29,160 bases of DNA. Source: Cytophagales bacterium (lineage in GTDB: Bacteria; Bacteroidota; Bacteroidia; Cytophagales; MED-G16). The stretch covers positions 1 to 29,160 of the forward strand of contig JAPYTU010000012.1 in the NCBI GenBank assembly GCA_029940715.1, given 5' to 3'. Shown here piece by piece: positions 1 to 8,589 of this stretch. A program made the translations under genes and the position numbers. The first letter of the stretch is position 1. The number at the start of each line of letters is the position of its first letter. A model generated the notes under the pieces. That model searched no databases and was not told the origin of the DNA. It saw only the letters and a list, made by a program, of their open reading frames with translations.

Positions 1-4
1 AAAA

Positions 5-400
5 TTATTTTGTTTTTATTAAAATAACACCACCACTTCCTCTAAAACCATATATAGCTAAATCTGATCCATTTTTTAAAACTTGTATGCTTTTTATATC
101 ATTAGGATCTAACATATTAACAATTTGTGAAAAAACACCAACTTGAAGTCCGTCTAATACAAAAAGAACTTCTTTTGGAAAATTTATACTATTTATTCCT
201 CTAGTATATACTCTAGCATTTTCTTCATCATTTCCTTGAATAATTATTCCTGGGCTAGTCCTTATTTTATTTAGTAGACTTATACCAGATTTATTTTTTA
301 GAGTTCTTGAATCATAAATATTTGATGAATTCGAAACAGTTGTTTTATTTATTTCACAAGAAAAAAAAATTAAAGTAAATATTAAAACATAAAATTTCAT
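5..400 (-). CDS. Small lipoprotein consisting of a TonB-receptor plug domain
   Basis: This 131-residue protein begins with a lipoprotein signal (hydrophobic stretch, then FFSC, Cys at about residue 15). The remainder resembles the plug domain of TonB-dependent receptors: a VYTRGINS-like stretch, then VLFVLDGLQVG, then DPNDIKSIQVLKNGSDLAIYG and a final RGSGGVILIKTK, the classic order of SusC-type plugs. There is no barrel; the stop codon follows the plug directly, so it is a complete free-standing plug and not a truncated receptor inside this window. Its start overlaps the 3' end of the YfhO gene by four bases (ATGA), so the two are probably co-transcribed. Stand-alone plug proteins are common in Bacteroidota, with unclear roles; a periplasmic role at the outer membrane is inferred from the lipobox. 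Confidence 0.75.
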   Translation of the reverse strand: MKFYVLIFTLIFFSCEINKTTVSNSSNIYDSRTLKNKSGISLLNKIRTSPGIIIQGNDEENARVYTRGINSINFPKEVLFVLDGLQVGVFSQIVNMLDPNDIKSIQVLKNGSDLAIYGFRGSGGVILIKTK

Positions 401-2835
401 TGAATTGTTTTTTTAGTTTCAATAAATATAAATACTATGATTAAAAGCAAGAGAATTATGTTAGAAATTAATATTATAGTATTTCCAATACTATATGAGT
501 TGGGACTAAATGTCAATTCTATAATATTTTCTCCAGCTTCTAATTGTGTGCCTCTTAACACATAATTAACTCTTAATATTTCTTTATTATTTCCATTAAT
601 TGAAAGATTCCACCCTTTAGGGTAATATATTTCAGAAAATACAATAAATGAAATGGAGGTATTGTAAGTTTTTAATTTTATTCTATTAGGAAAATACTCT
701 AATATTTCAATTTTTCCATCCTTTGAATAGGTATCATTGTATGAAAAATTACCAAATTTTGATACATCAATAATTGCTTCATTTTTAGTATTAATGGTTT
801 TTAATAAGTTTAGTTCTTCTATTGGTGAATTAACTTTATTAAGTTTAGAAATAAACCATGCATTTCCATTTGAAAAATTATTTTTTATAACTCCTTTTTT
901 TGATTCATTGAATTTTACGTATCCTGTATTTAGCATGTTTAATGCATTTAAATCACTAAAGTCAGTGTTATTGTTTTGAAGTTTTGATATTATTTTACTT
1001 TTTTCATTAGTAATTATTTTCTCAATTAAATCCTGATACCTTCTTAATTTTGCTCCATGATATCCTCCAATTGAAGAGTGATAATAGGATGTATTTGCTT
1101 CATTGAAAGTATTCTGAAGATTTAATACTCTTTTTCTCTGATTATTATTTTCTAAAATAAATTCATCTGCTTCTGAAATGTTTACAGTATTTATTTTTTT
1201 TCTAGTAAATGAACAATCATTAAATAGGTTACAATTATCATTTTTTAGAAAGTTCTTATTTGCAGAAGTCATATCATATATTCCAATTATTATTATAATG
1301 GAATAGTATAAATATTTTTTTATTTTATTATAAATAAATAGGTAAGTAAAAAATGAAAAAGTTGCTAATATTATTACTCCTTTTATAATATCATTTACAT
1401 ATAATGCTTTTCTATCATTTATTAAAGCATTTAAAAACCAATCTGGAATATTACTAAAATTTAAGTCTACTGGACCTGAAAAAGATAAGAAAAATGACGT
1501 TATGTATAAGAATAAATAAATTCCAAGAGTGTATAAAGTAGCTTTAATAAATTGTTTTTTATATTTTTCTTTGTTAGATATAAATTTTTCTAGAGTTAGT
1601 AATCCAATTAGTATTACAGAAAATATTGATATTATAATTATAAATGTTAGAGATCTAAATTTATTATAACCTGGTAAATAATCAAATATAAATTCATTTA
1701 GTAGTGCAAAATTACTTCCCATACTTAATAAAACACTACTCAGGAGAAGACCTATTAGCCAATACTTTTCATGTGGTTTTAGAATAATTATTGATAGTAT
1801 AAATAAAAATAAAAATAATGCTCCTACATAGTATGGAGCTGTAATTGGTTGATCTCCCCAATACATAGGAGCATTTCTAAGTTGATTATTAATTTGGTCT
1901 CTGTTAAAATTATTTCTTTTTAACTCCTTACCTAGATTAGAGTTTTTACTTAATGATTCTCTACTTGATCCTCCTAATATATGTGGAAAAAATAAAGTTA
2001 AAGGTTCATAAACTCCATTGCTGTATTGAAATGCATATTCTTTGCTAAGTCCAGAATTTTCAGCTATTAAATCAGATTGGCCTCTTATAGAATATTTACT
2101 ATATTCTAATATAGACCAGATCTCTCCAAAAAAAGTTCCAATAGCTAGAAATGAAGCAATAATTAATACAAACACTCTGTTAAAAAAATGTTTTAATTCA
2201 TCTTTTTTATAAAAATAGATTAATTGAGATATACCATAAAAAATAAGAATTATTAGGGTATAATAGGTTATTTGTAAATGATTTAATCTTAATTGTAAAG
2301 CAAGTGATAATGCTGTTATGATAAATCCTAGATTTCTTTTTTTATGAAAACAAAGATGGACTCCTGCTACTATTAACGGAATAAATGCCGCTGAACCTAT
2401 TCTAGTATTATGACCAGCATTTATTCCTACTATCATATATGTTGATAAAGTAAATGCTATAGCACCAAAAATTGAAATTTCAGGCCTTACACCAAAACAA
2501 ATAAGCATAAAATAGAAAGAAATAAAGGATATGAAAATTAAACTCACAGGATGGGGTAACCATAGTCCTAATAGCTTGTGTAAAAAAATTATAATATCAT
2601 TTTTCCATTTTATATTTATTAGATAAGCTGGCATACCAGAAAACATTGAATTTGTCCATAGGGCCTCTTTATTTGTGTTTTTTCTATAGTCAATTATTTC
2701 ATTAGCTCCATTTTTCCATTGTTCAATATCGTGTTGTTTTAATTCTTTATTTTCAAAAATAACAGGATTAAAAAAGTATATAGTTAGGGATAGGAAAACA
2801 ACTAAAGAAATACAGTGCTTATATATTATTTGCAT
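397..2835 (-). CDS. YfhO family integral membrane protein
   Basis: An 812-residue polytopic protein with about a dozen hydrophobic segments. The N-terminal part carries features typical of Bacteroidota YfhO proteins: a first membrane helix, the periplasmic stretch KQHDIEQWKNGANEI, then LWTNSMFSGMPAYLI. Further helices fill the middle (about residues 90-520) and a soluble C-terminal domain (about 560-780) ends in one last helix. YfhO proteins are GT-C-like membrane proteins; some members act in glycosylation of teichoic acid or lipids, but the substrate in Bacteroidota is not known. The gene diverges from ffh across 87 bases and overlaps the small plug lipoprotein at its 3' end. The family call is strong and the biochemical role is open. 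Confidence 0.85.
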   Translation of the reverse strand: MQIIYKHCISLVVFLSLTIYFFNPVIFENKELKQHDIEQWKNGANEIIDYRKNTNKEALWTNSMFSGMPAYLINIKWKNDIIIFLHKLLGLWLPHPVSLIFISFISFYFMLICFGVRPEISIFGAIAFTLSTYMIVGINAGHNTRIGSAAFIPLIVAGVHLCFHKKRNLGFIITALSLALQLRLNHLQITYYTLIILIFYGISQLIYFYKKDELKHFFNRVFVLIIASFLAIGTFFGEIWSILEYSKYSIRGQSDLIAENSGLSKEYAFQYSNGVYEPLTLFFPHILGGSSRESLSKNSNLGKELKRNNFNRDQINNQLRNAPMYWGDQPITAPYYVGALFLFLFILSIIILKPHEKYWLIGLLLSSVLLSMGSNFALLNEFIFDYLPGYNKFRSLTFIIIISIFSVILIGLLTLEKFISNKEKYKKQFIKATLYTLGIYLFLYITSFFLSFSGPVDLNFSNIPDWFLNALINDRKALYVNDIIKGVIILATFSFFTYLFIYNKIKKYLYYSIIIIIGIYDMTSANKNFLKNDNCNLFNDCSFTRKKINTVNISEADEFILENNNQRKRVLNLQNTFNEANTSYYHSSIGGYHGAKLRRYQDLIEKIITNEKSKIISKLQNNNTDFSDLNALNMLNTGYVKFNESKKGVIKNNFSNGNAWFISKLNKVNSPIEELNLLKTINTKNEAIIDVSKFGNFSYNDTYSKDGKIEILEYFPNRIKLKTYNTSISFIVFSEIYYPKGWNLSINGNNKEILRVNYVLRGTQLEAGENIIELTFSPNSYSIGNTIILISNIILLLLIIVFIFIETKKTIQ

Positions 2836-2907
2836 TGAGTTGTAAAATTATTTTTGAAATATAAATACTATTAACCAAATAAATGAATCATTATTTGCTT
2901 TAATTAT

Positions 2908-2915
2908 TATTTTTG
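2908..2915 (+). promoter_or_regulatory. Candidate -7 promoter box for ffh
   Basis: TATTTTTG matches the Bacteroidota -7 consensus TAnnTTTG exactly. It ends only 7 bases before the ffh ATG, so the transcript would have a leader of a few bases at most. No good -33 TTTG lies at the usual 19-21 base spacing (the nearest TTTG, 2894-2897, is too close), so the call is tentative. Confidence 0.4.
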
Positions 2916-2922
2916 TGGTGAA

Positions 2923-4272
2923 ATGTTTGAAAATTTAAGTAATAAATTAGATCGTGCTTTTAAAGTATTAAAAGGACATGGAAGTATTACGGAAGTAAAT
3001 GTTGCTTCGACTATTAAAGAGATTAGAAGAGCTTTAATTGAGGCTGATGTTAGCTATAAAGTTGCTAAAGAAATCACTTCAAGTATTAAGGAAAAGGCAA
3101 TGGGTCAGAATGTTTTAATTTCTGTTTCACCTGGTCAACTTCTTACTAAAATTGTTTCTAATGAATTAGCCATGTTAATGGGTGGTAACTCGGCTGATAT
3201 AAATTATACTGGTAATCCAAACATTATTCTTTTATCTGGTCTTCAAGGATCTGGAAAAACAACTTTTTCTGGAAAACTTGCTTATTATTTAACGAAAAAA
3301 GGAAAAAAAACTCTTTTAGTTGCTTGTGATGTTTATAGGCCTGCGGCAATAGAACAACTTCATGTTATTGGAGAACAAATTAATGTTGAAGTTTATTCTG
3401 ATAAAAAATCAAAATCTCCTTTAAATATTGCAAAAAATGCAATTAAACATGCAAAAAAGAATGGATTTAAATCTGTGATTCTTGATACTGCTGGTAGGTT
3501 AGCTATAGATGAAAAAATGATGAAAGAAATAGAGGAATTAAAGAAAAATTTAAAACCTCATGAAACTCTTTTTGTTGTAGATTCAATGATTGGTCAAGAT
3601 GCTGTTACTACCGCAAGAACTTTTAATGAAAGAATAGACTATGATGGAGTCGTACTAACAAAGCTTGATGGAGATTCAAGGGGTGGGTCAGCTTTATCAA
3701 TTAGAAAGGTGGTAGATAAACCTATAAAGTTTATAAGTACTGGTGAAAAAATGGATGCGATAGATATTTTCCATCCAGATAGAATGGCTAAAAGGATTTT
3801 GGGAATGGGAGATGTAATAAGTCTTGTTGAAAGAGCACAACAAAGTTTTGATGAAGATGAGGCTAGAAAATTACAAAAAAAGATGATTCAAAATACTTTT
3901 GGTCTTGATGATTTTTTATCACAAATACAGAAAATTAAAAAAATGGGAAGCATTAAAGATTTGATGGGGATGATGCCTGGTATGAGTAAAAAAGTTAAAG
4001 ATTTAGATGTTGATGATGAATCTTTTAAACCCATAGAATCAATTATTTATTCCATGACTCCAAAAGAAAGAAAAACGCCAGATATACTAAATGGTTCAAG
4101 AAAAAAAAGAGTTGCATTGGGTAGTGGTTGTAGTGTTCAAGAAGTAAATCAACTTTTAAAACAATTTAATCAAATGAAAAAGATGATGAAATTAATGAAA
4201 AAATCAGGACCTTCAGATATGATGTCTGCGTTAGGAATGAATGAATCTTCTCAAGGAATTAAGAATAAGTAA
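2923..4272 (+). CDS. ffh: Signal recognition particle GTPase Ffh (SRP54)
   Basis: Full-length (449 aa) Ffh, the protein subunit of the bacterial signal recognition particle, which binds 4.5S RNA and signal peptides and docks with FtsY to deliver ribosomes to SecYEG. Domain order is N-terminal helical bundle (about 1-95), NG GTPase domain with P-loop GLQGSGKTT (106-114), DVYRPAA, DTAGR (188-192) and TKLDGDSRGG (246-255), then a methionine-rich M domain (about 325-435) with the RNA-binding stretch SGCSVQEVNQLLKQF. The ATG at 2923 gives the canonical MFENLSNKLDRAFK start. The gene ends by overlapping the 3' end of the oppositely oriented pyruvate dehydrogenase gene by 14 bases. No 4.5S RNA gene was recognised nearby. 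Confidence 0.98.
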   Translation: MFENLSNKLDRAFKVLKGHGSITEVNVASTIKEIRRALIEADVSYKVAKEITSSIKEKAMGQNVLISVSPGQLLTKIVSNELAMLMGGNSADINYTGNPNIILLSGLQGSGKTTFSGKLAYYLTKKGKKTLLVACDVYRPAAIEQLHVIGEQINVEVYSDKKSKSPLNIAKNAIKHAKKNGFKSVILDTAGRLAIDEKMMKEIEELKKNLKPHETLFVVDSMIGQDAVTTARTFNERIDYDGVVLTKLDGDSRGGSALSIRKVVDKPIKFISTGEKMDAIDIFHPDRMAKRILGMGDVISLVERAQQSFDEDEARKLQKKMIQNTFGLDDFLSQIQKIKKMGSIKDLMGMMPGMSKKVKDLDVDDESFKPIESIIYSMTPKERKTPDILNGSRKKRVALGSGCSVQEVNQLLKQFNQMKKMMKLMKKSGPSDMMSALGMNESSQGIKNK

Positions 4273-5236
4273 CTTTTTTGATTGCTTTCATCGTTTTATT
4301 TAGATCAGGAAGAATTTCTTTTAGTAGGTTAGGTGCGTAGTGAAAAGGCACATCCTGACAAGTTATTCTATGAACTGGAGCGTCTAAATAATCAAAAGCA
4401 AATCTTTGAATGTGATGACTTATTTCGGATGAAATTGAAGCTAATGGCCATGCTTCTTCAATAATAACTAGTCTATTAGTTTTTTTTACAGAATTGATTA
4501 CTGATTTATAATCGATTGGTCTTACTGTTCTTAAATCAATTAACTCAACACTAATATTTTCTTTTTTTGCCTCTTGGTAAGCGGACTCTGCTATTTTCAT
4601 CATTTTTCCAAATGATAATAATGTAACATCATTTCCTTCATGCACAATTTTTGCTTTTCCAATTGGTATTAAATATTCACTTTCTGGTACTTTTCCTTTA
4701 TCACCATACATAAGTTCTGACTCCATAAAAATAACTGGATCATCATCTCTTATGGAAGTTTTTAATAACCCTTTCGCTTCATAGGGATTTGAAGGAATAA
4801 CGACTTTTAAACCAGGTGTATTAGCATACCAATTTTCGAAATTTTGAGAATGTTGAGCCCCTAGTTGTCCTGCACTTCCTGTAGGTCCACGAAAGACAAT
4901 AGGAATATTAAATTGACCACCAGACATTTGATATATTTTAGCAGCACCATTTATTATTTGATCAATAGCTATAAGAGAAAAATTAAATGTCATAAATTCT
5001 ATTATAGGTCTTAGTCCATTCATAGCAGATCCAATTCCAATTCCAGAAAATCCAGTTTCTGCTATTGGTGTATCAATTACTCTTTCAGGACCAAATTCAT
5101 CAAGCATTCCTAGACTAACTTTGTATGCTCCATTATAATTAGCTACTTCTTCTCCCATTAGATAGATGTTTTTATCTAGTCTCATTTCTTCAACCATTGC
5201 CTCTCTTAGAGCTTCTCTAAATTGTATTTCTCTCAT
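4259..5236 (-). CDS. pdhB: Pyruvate dehydrogenase E1 component, beta subunit
   Basis: Beta subunit of the thiamine-diphosphate-dependent E1 of the pyruvate dehydrogenase complex, which with E1 alpha decarboxylates pyruvate and passes the acetyl group to E2. Family hallmarks are MREIQFREALREAM at the start, MGEEVANYNGAYKVS, RVIDTPIAETGFSGIGIGSA, the GPTGSAGQLGAQHSQ loop, and a C-terminal transketolase domain with RTVRPID and EEAWPLASIS. I start it at the ATG at 5236 (325 aa), not at an in-frame TTG nine bases upstream, because MREIQF is the usual family start and the TTG lies inside the promoter -7 box. The E1 alpha and E2 genes are not adjacent. A branched-chain 2-oxoacid E1 beta is the main alternative, but the sequence is closest to the pyruvate type. 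Confidence 0.93.
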   Translation of the reverse strand: MREIQFREALREAMVEEMRLDKNIYLMGEEVANYNGAYKVSLGMLDEFGPERVIDTPIAETGFSGIGIGSAMNGLRPIIEFMTFNFSLIAIDQIINGAAKIYQMSGGQFNIPIVFRGPTGSAGQLGAQHSQNFENWYANTPGLKVVIPSNPYEAKGLLKTSIRDDDPVIFMESELMYGDKGKVPESEYLIPIGKAKIVHEGNDVTLLSFGKMMKIAESAYQEAKKENISVELIDLRTVRPIDYKSVINSVKKTNRLVIIEEAWPLASISSEISHHIQRFAFDYLDAPVHRITCQDVPFHYAPNLLKEILPDLNKTMKAIKKVTYS

Positions 5237-5242
5237 CTTTTG

Positions 5243-5273
5243 CAAAAGTAAAATATATCATTTTAAGTGGCAA
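5243..5273 (-). promoter_or_regulatory. Promoter of pdhB (TTG-20-TAnnTTTG)
   Basis: Reading the minus strand, TTG (5273-5271) is followed by a 20-base spacer and then TACTTTTG (5250-5243), an exact match to the Bacteroidota sigma-A -7 box at the right distance. The box ends six bases before the pdhB ATG, so the mRNA is predicted to be leaderless or nearly so. This also argues against the in-frame TTG start at 5245, which would sit inside the promoter. Confidence 0.6.
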
Positions 5274-5284
5274 TTAATTTATTA

Positions 5285-5314
5285 AATAAAAAAAGCCTCA
5301 CATAGTGAGGCTTT
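5285..5314 (-). terminator. Rho-independent terminator of the OmpA/TPR lipoprotein gene
   Basis: A perfect 10-base stem (5292-5301 AAAGCCTCAC pairs with 5305-5314 GTGAGGCTTT) with a 3-base loop, followed on the minus strand by a run of seven Ts across the stem base and tail. It lies about 31 bases past the stop codon at 5346 and separates that gene from pdhB. It is the clearest intrinsic terminator in the window. Confidence 0.85.
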
Positions 5315-5345
5315 AATTGTTAATATTGTTTGTAGAACCTTAAAT

Positions 5346-7160
5346 TTATTTTAATGCAGCTTGTATTGCACTAGTATAAGTTTTAAATTCTAAATCATTT
5401 ACAGCTTTATTTTTTAAATCAATTTCATAATCCATTGAAAAAGCAGTATTAAGATTTTTGGTAATTGCAGATGAATTTCCATCTCTGGCTCCACAAATAG
5501 CAAGTACATAATAATAATTTGCAGGTAAATTCCATTCATTATTTTCAAATAATTCACCAAGTGAATCCATTGATGATTTAGCATTACTTACATTACCTAA
5601 GAGAAGGTTGGCAATAGATTTTCTCCATAATGACCATGCTTTGTAACCACTAGTACCACCAACTTTATCAAAAGCAACAATCGCTGTTTCGTAATTTCCA
5701 CCAGTTATTGCAATTGTACCTTGAGAAACATAGAGAGCATTTTTTGTCCTTTCATCATTTAAATTAGCTGCTTTAGTAAGATATTCATTAGCAGCTTCCC
5801 ATTCATATTTTACTGCACATGCTGCAGCTAAATTTAAGTAAGCTTCTGCACTTTCTTCTTTGTTTATAGAAATATTTAATTGTGTTTCAGCTGCTTCTAA
5901 TAGTTTAAGCTGAGTTTCTGATCCATTTTCCTCCTCTTTTGCAAGCTGAATATGGATTGAACCAAAATCACTGTGAGCTTTCCATGTGCCTCCCCATTTA
6001 ACAGCAGCTTGGTATATATTAGCTTTTTCTTTAAGGTCAGGTGTTAATCCTGCAGCAAATAATAATTCACCATGAGTTAATGCATCTCCAGATGCACTAC
6101 CATTAACTATATTTTGAGCTATTGCTAAAATTTCATTATTAGGTTTTTTATTAATTACAGTTATTACTTCAGTTTTTGCAGTTCTTAAATCAGGATATAC
6201 ATTTTTCATTAACATTTTATATGAACTAAGTTTTGAAAGAGCTTTTTCTTTATCGACAAAAGATCCTCCTCCATTTATAATACTTGAAATATTAGATTTA
6301 TCAGATGCACTTATTGCATCAGTAGAATTAAGAGCATTTCTTAAAGAGCTCCAATCTTCTACAACAGGTTTAATATTAAAAGCTATATTTCCTGCTTCGT
6401 CTTTGTAATCATACTTATCCATTTGTTCTCGATAGTATTCTTCAATAGTTCCACCTCTTTTTCCAGCTAAATTTTCATTAATTTTTGTAGAACCTTCGGG
6501 AGAATGTGCTCCTATAATGTCTATACTTTTAGTAACATTTTTTTCTGCTAAAAATGCAGAAAATTTTTCACCTCTATCACTTTTTTTTTCAGAACTTTTT
6601 AAGTAGGAACTTCCTTGATTAAAGTAAAAATTTACGTTTGTTACTTCAGTTTCTTCAGCATCAGTATATCCAGGAGAAGTTTTTGGATGAGAAATCCTCG
6701 ATCCTTGGTTCCATCTTTGGGTACTATTTACTCCGTCAGCAACATCACTAGACTCTGTATTAAGATTTTTTCCAGAAACTATAATTTTCGCATTACCAAC
6801 TACTGTAAGTTTAGATGGGTTATCATTCATTGATTTGTTATAAGGAATTGATAAGGTTTTTGATGATTTAGAAACAGAGGAAACACTGTTTGGATAGTCA
6901 GATGCTTTAAATTCAATAGATCCAGCATCGTTTCCATCATACGCAAAATTTAATGTATAACTTGTTCCTTTAGGTAACATTTTTTTGGGTAATGTTGATT
7001 CTACATCAAAAGTAACGTTATCACCTTTCATAATCATTGGGTTTGGATTAACGTTAATTTGTTGTTCTTTCGAAAGTTCAATCATTTTTTTAAGTGGATT
7101 ACATCCAATGATTAACAAAGAAAGAATAGTTAAGAAATTTAAAATTCTAATATTTTTCAT
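5346..7160 (-). CDS. Outer-membrane lipoprotein with OmpA-like and TPR domains
   Basis: A 604-residue lipoprotein (signal ending LLIIGC, Cys20). An N-terminal beta-rich region (about 35-135) resembles domains seen in Bacteroidota OmpA relatives. It is followed by an OmpA-like region (about 172-330) with NFYFNQGSSYLKSS, then DIIGAHSPEGS and LAGKRGGTIEEYY, equivalent to the peptidoglycan-binding loop and helix. The C-terminal half (about 360-604) is alpha-helical, with TPR-like repeats such as AYLNLAAACAVKYEWEAANEYL and GNYETAIVAFDKV. OmpA in the middle with TPRs after it is an uncommon order; the T9SS protein PorE has its OmpA domain at the C terminus. The gene is monocistronic: a promoter-like box lies upstream and a strong terminator downstream. 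An envelope-anchoring role is inferred. Its base composition is visibly less AT-rich than its neighbours, consistent with high expression. Confidence 0.75.
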   Translation of the reverse strand: MKNIRILNFLTILSLLIIGCNPLKKMIELSKEQQINVNPNPMIMKGDNVTFDVESTLPKKMLPKGTSYTLNFAYDGNDAGSIEFKASDYPNSVSSVSKSSKTLSIPYNKSMNDNPSKLTVVGNAKIIVSGKNLNTESSDVADGVNSTQRWNQGSRISHPKTSPGYTDAEETEVTNVNFYFNQGSSYLKSSEKKSDRGEKFSAFLAEKNVTKSIDIIGAHSPEGSTKINENLAGKRGGTIEEYYREQMDKYDYKDEAGNIAFNIKPVVEDWSSLRNALNSTDAISASDKSNISSIINGGGSFVDKEKALSKLSSYKMLMKNVYPDLRTAKTEVITVINKKPNNEILAIAQNIVNGSASGDALTHGELLFAAGLTPDLKEKANIYQAAVKWGGTWKAHSDFGSIHIQLAKEEENGSETQLKLLEAAETQLNISINKEESAEAYLNLAAACAVKYEWEAANEYLTKAANLNDERTKNALYVSQGTIAITGGNYETAIVAFDKVGGTSGYKAWSLWRKSIANLLLGNVSNAKSSMDSLGELFENNEWNLPANYYYVLAICGARDGNSSAITKNLNTAFSMDYEIDLKNKAVNDLEFKTYTSAIQAALK

Positions 7161-7202
7161 TTTATATTTTATTTATTATGTAATTGATCTGTAGTAATGT
7201 GA

Positions 7203-7210
7203 CAAAATTA
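7203..7210 (-). promoter_or_regulatory. Candidate -7 box for the OmpA/TPR lipoprotein
   Basis: On the minus strand TAATTTTG (7210-7203) matches TAnnTTTG and would start transcription about 35-40 bases before the ATG at 7160. No clear TTG lies at the -33 position, so support is partial. Confidence 0.35.
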
Positions 7211-7240
7211 CATATTTTTTGTGAATATTGATGATAAAAT

Positions 7241-8257
7241 TTATAAATCGCTAAACCTTTTTTTGCCTCTAATAAAATATTCAAAAGGTATGATTAGATT
7301 CTTTAGTTTAATGTAATTTAATTTATTATTTCTTTTTTTTAAAAATATAACTGGTAGAAAAGTAATAAAAGATAGGTATGCTCTTAATATTGAAGTAAAG
7401 TGAAAGATAGATTTTTTATTTATTAATATTTTTATTGCAGCAAAAATATCTAAAATTAACCTGAAAGGAATTTTATATAATAGATTAATAAATCGATCAT
7501 TTTTAGATATCATTATAAGATTATTTCTAAAGTTTAAATATGTTTTTTTTGGATTTAAGTAGCTTAGTGTTTCTCCTCCTATATGGTAAATAACACTTTT
7601 TGGTATGCAATAATTAATAAATCCTTTTCTTTTTATTCTCCAGCACAAATCAATTTCTTCCATATGAGCAAAGAAATCTTTATCAAATCCATTTAGTTTA
7701 TGAAAAAGATTTGATCGTATCATCATACAAGATCCTGATGTCCAAAAAACTTCTTTTTCCTTATTATATTGTCCATAATCTTTTTCAATAGTATTAAAAA
7801 TTCTTCCTCTACAATAGGGATAACCTAAAAAATCTATATATCCCCCAGATGCGCCTGCATACTCAAAATGATTTTTATTCTTTTCAGATAGAATTTTTGG
7901 TTGACAAGCTCCAATATTACTATTTGATTCCATCTTATTAAAAAGGGGATTTAACCAGTTACTTGTGACTTCTACATCAGTGTTTATAAAAACATAATAG
8001 TCAGCTTTTATATTTTTTACTCCTTCATTATAACCACCAGCATATCCTAGGTTTTTTTTATTTATAATAACTTTTACTGAAGCATAATTTTCTTTTAAAA
8101 AAGACACAGAATCATCTTTCGAACTATTGTCAATAACATAAAGATTTGATATTTTTTTGTCTGTATATTTCATTAAATAGGGAAGAAATCTTTCTAAGAG
8201 ATTTTTTCCATTAAAATTTAATAAGATTACAGCTATTCTTTTATCTGTATTTTTCAT
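7241..8257 (-). CDS. Glycosyltransferase family 2 protein (rhamnosyltransferase-like)
   Basis: A 338-residue GT-A fold glycosyltransferase. Visible motifs are AVILLNFNGKNLLERFL (nucleotide-sugar entry strand), YVIDNSSKDDS, NKKNLGYAGGYNEG, the metal-binding DxD equivalent INTDVEV, and the catalytic-region motif AHMEEIDLCWR. The arrangement matches the WbbL/RfbF-like rhamnosyltransferase branch of GT2. The C-terminal third is hydrophobic and basic, which suggests peripheral membrane association. It probably transfers a sugar to a surface polysaccharide or lipid-linked glycan; donor and acceptor cannot be read from sequence. Its start overlaps the ybaB stop by four bases (ATGA), so it is the last gene of the hisS operon. 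Confidence 0.88.
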   Translation of the reverse strand: MKNTDKRIAVILLNFNGKNLLERFLPYLMKYTDKKISNLYVIDNSSKDDSVSFLKENYASVKVIINKKNLGYAGGYNEGVKNIKADYYVFINTDVEVTSNWLNPLFNKMESNSNIGACQPKILSEKNKNHFEYAGASGGYIDFLGYPYCRGRIFNTIEKDYGQYNKEKEVFWTSGSCMMIRSNLFHKLNGFDKDFFAHMEEIDLCWRIKRKGFINYCIPKSVIYHIGGETLSYLNPKKTYLNFRNNLIMISKNDRFINLLYKIPFRLILDIFAAIKILINKKSIFHFTSILRAYLSFITFLPVIFLKKRNNKLNYIKLKNLIIPFEYFIRGKKRFSDL

Positions 8258-8583
8258 TTAAAGAGGTTTCCCATATCAAATCCTGGAATATTTGGAAACA
8301 TATCACTTGTTTTTTCTTTCATATGTTCTTTTATCTTTATATCTACATCTTTGAGTGCTTTGTTAGTTGCTGCTACTACAAGGTCTTGTACCATTTCTTT
8401 TTCATTTAGAATGCTATCATCAATGGAAATTGAGATAACTTCTTTTTTTCCATTTACTTCAACCTTTACTAAACCTGCTCCAGATTCTGAAGATACTTTT
8501 ATGGTACCTAACTCCGATTGAGCTAATTTCATTTTTTCTTGGGCTTCTTTTATTTTGCCCATCATTTTCATCATATCGAACAT
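8254..8583 (-). CDS. ybaB: YbaB/EbfC family nucleoid-associated protein
   Basis: A 109-residue YbaB/EbfC protein, a small dimeric DNA-binding nucleoid protein. It shows the typical N-terminal helix KMMGKIKEAQEKMKLAQSEL, the central sheet with SGAGLVKVEVNGKKEVISISID, and a C-terminal helix with DLVVAATNKALKDVD. In many bacteria this gene sits beside dnaX and recR; here it lies between a secreted T9SS protein (six-base gap upstream) and a glycosyltransferase (four-base overlap downstream), so it is expressed from the hisS operon. No regulatory site of its own was seen. Confidence 0.93.
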   Translation of the reverse strand: MFDMMKMMGKIKEAQEKMKLAQSELGTIKVSSESGAGLVKVEVNGKKEVISISIDDSILNEKEMVQDLVVAATNKALKDVDIKIKEHMKEKTSDMFPNIPGFDMGNLFK

Positions 8584-8589
8584 AAGCTA

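Noticed and set aside
737..979. Plus-strand 80-residue frame inside yfhO
   Set aside because: It lies wholly within the conserved antisense gene and resembles no protein; the same holds for other frames inside genes such as 6615-6833, 10568-10807, 13256-13450, 16751-16951, 24107-24436 and 28622-28888.
5237..5245. TTG start extending pdhB by three residues
   Set aside because: The TTG lies in the TACTTTTG promoter box, and MREIQF is the usual start of the family.
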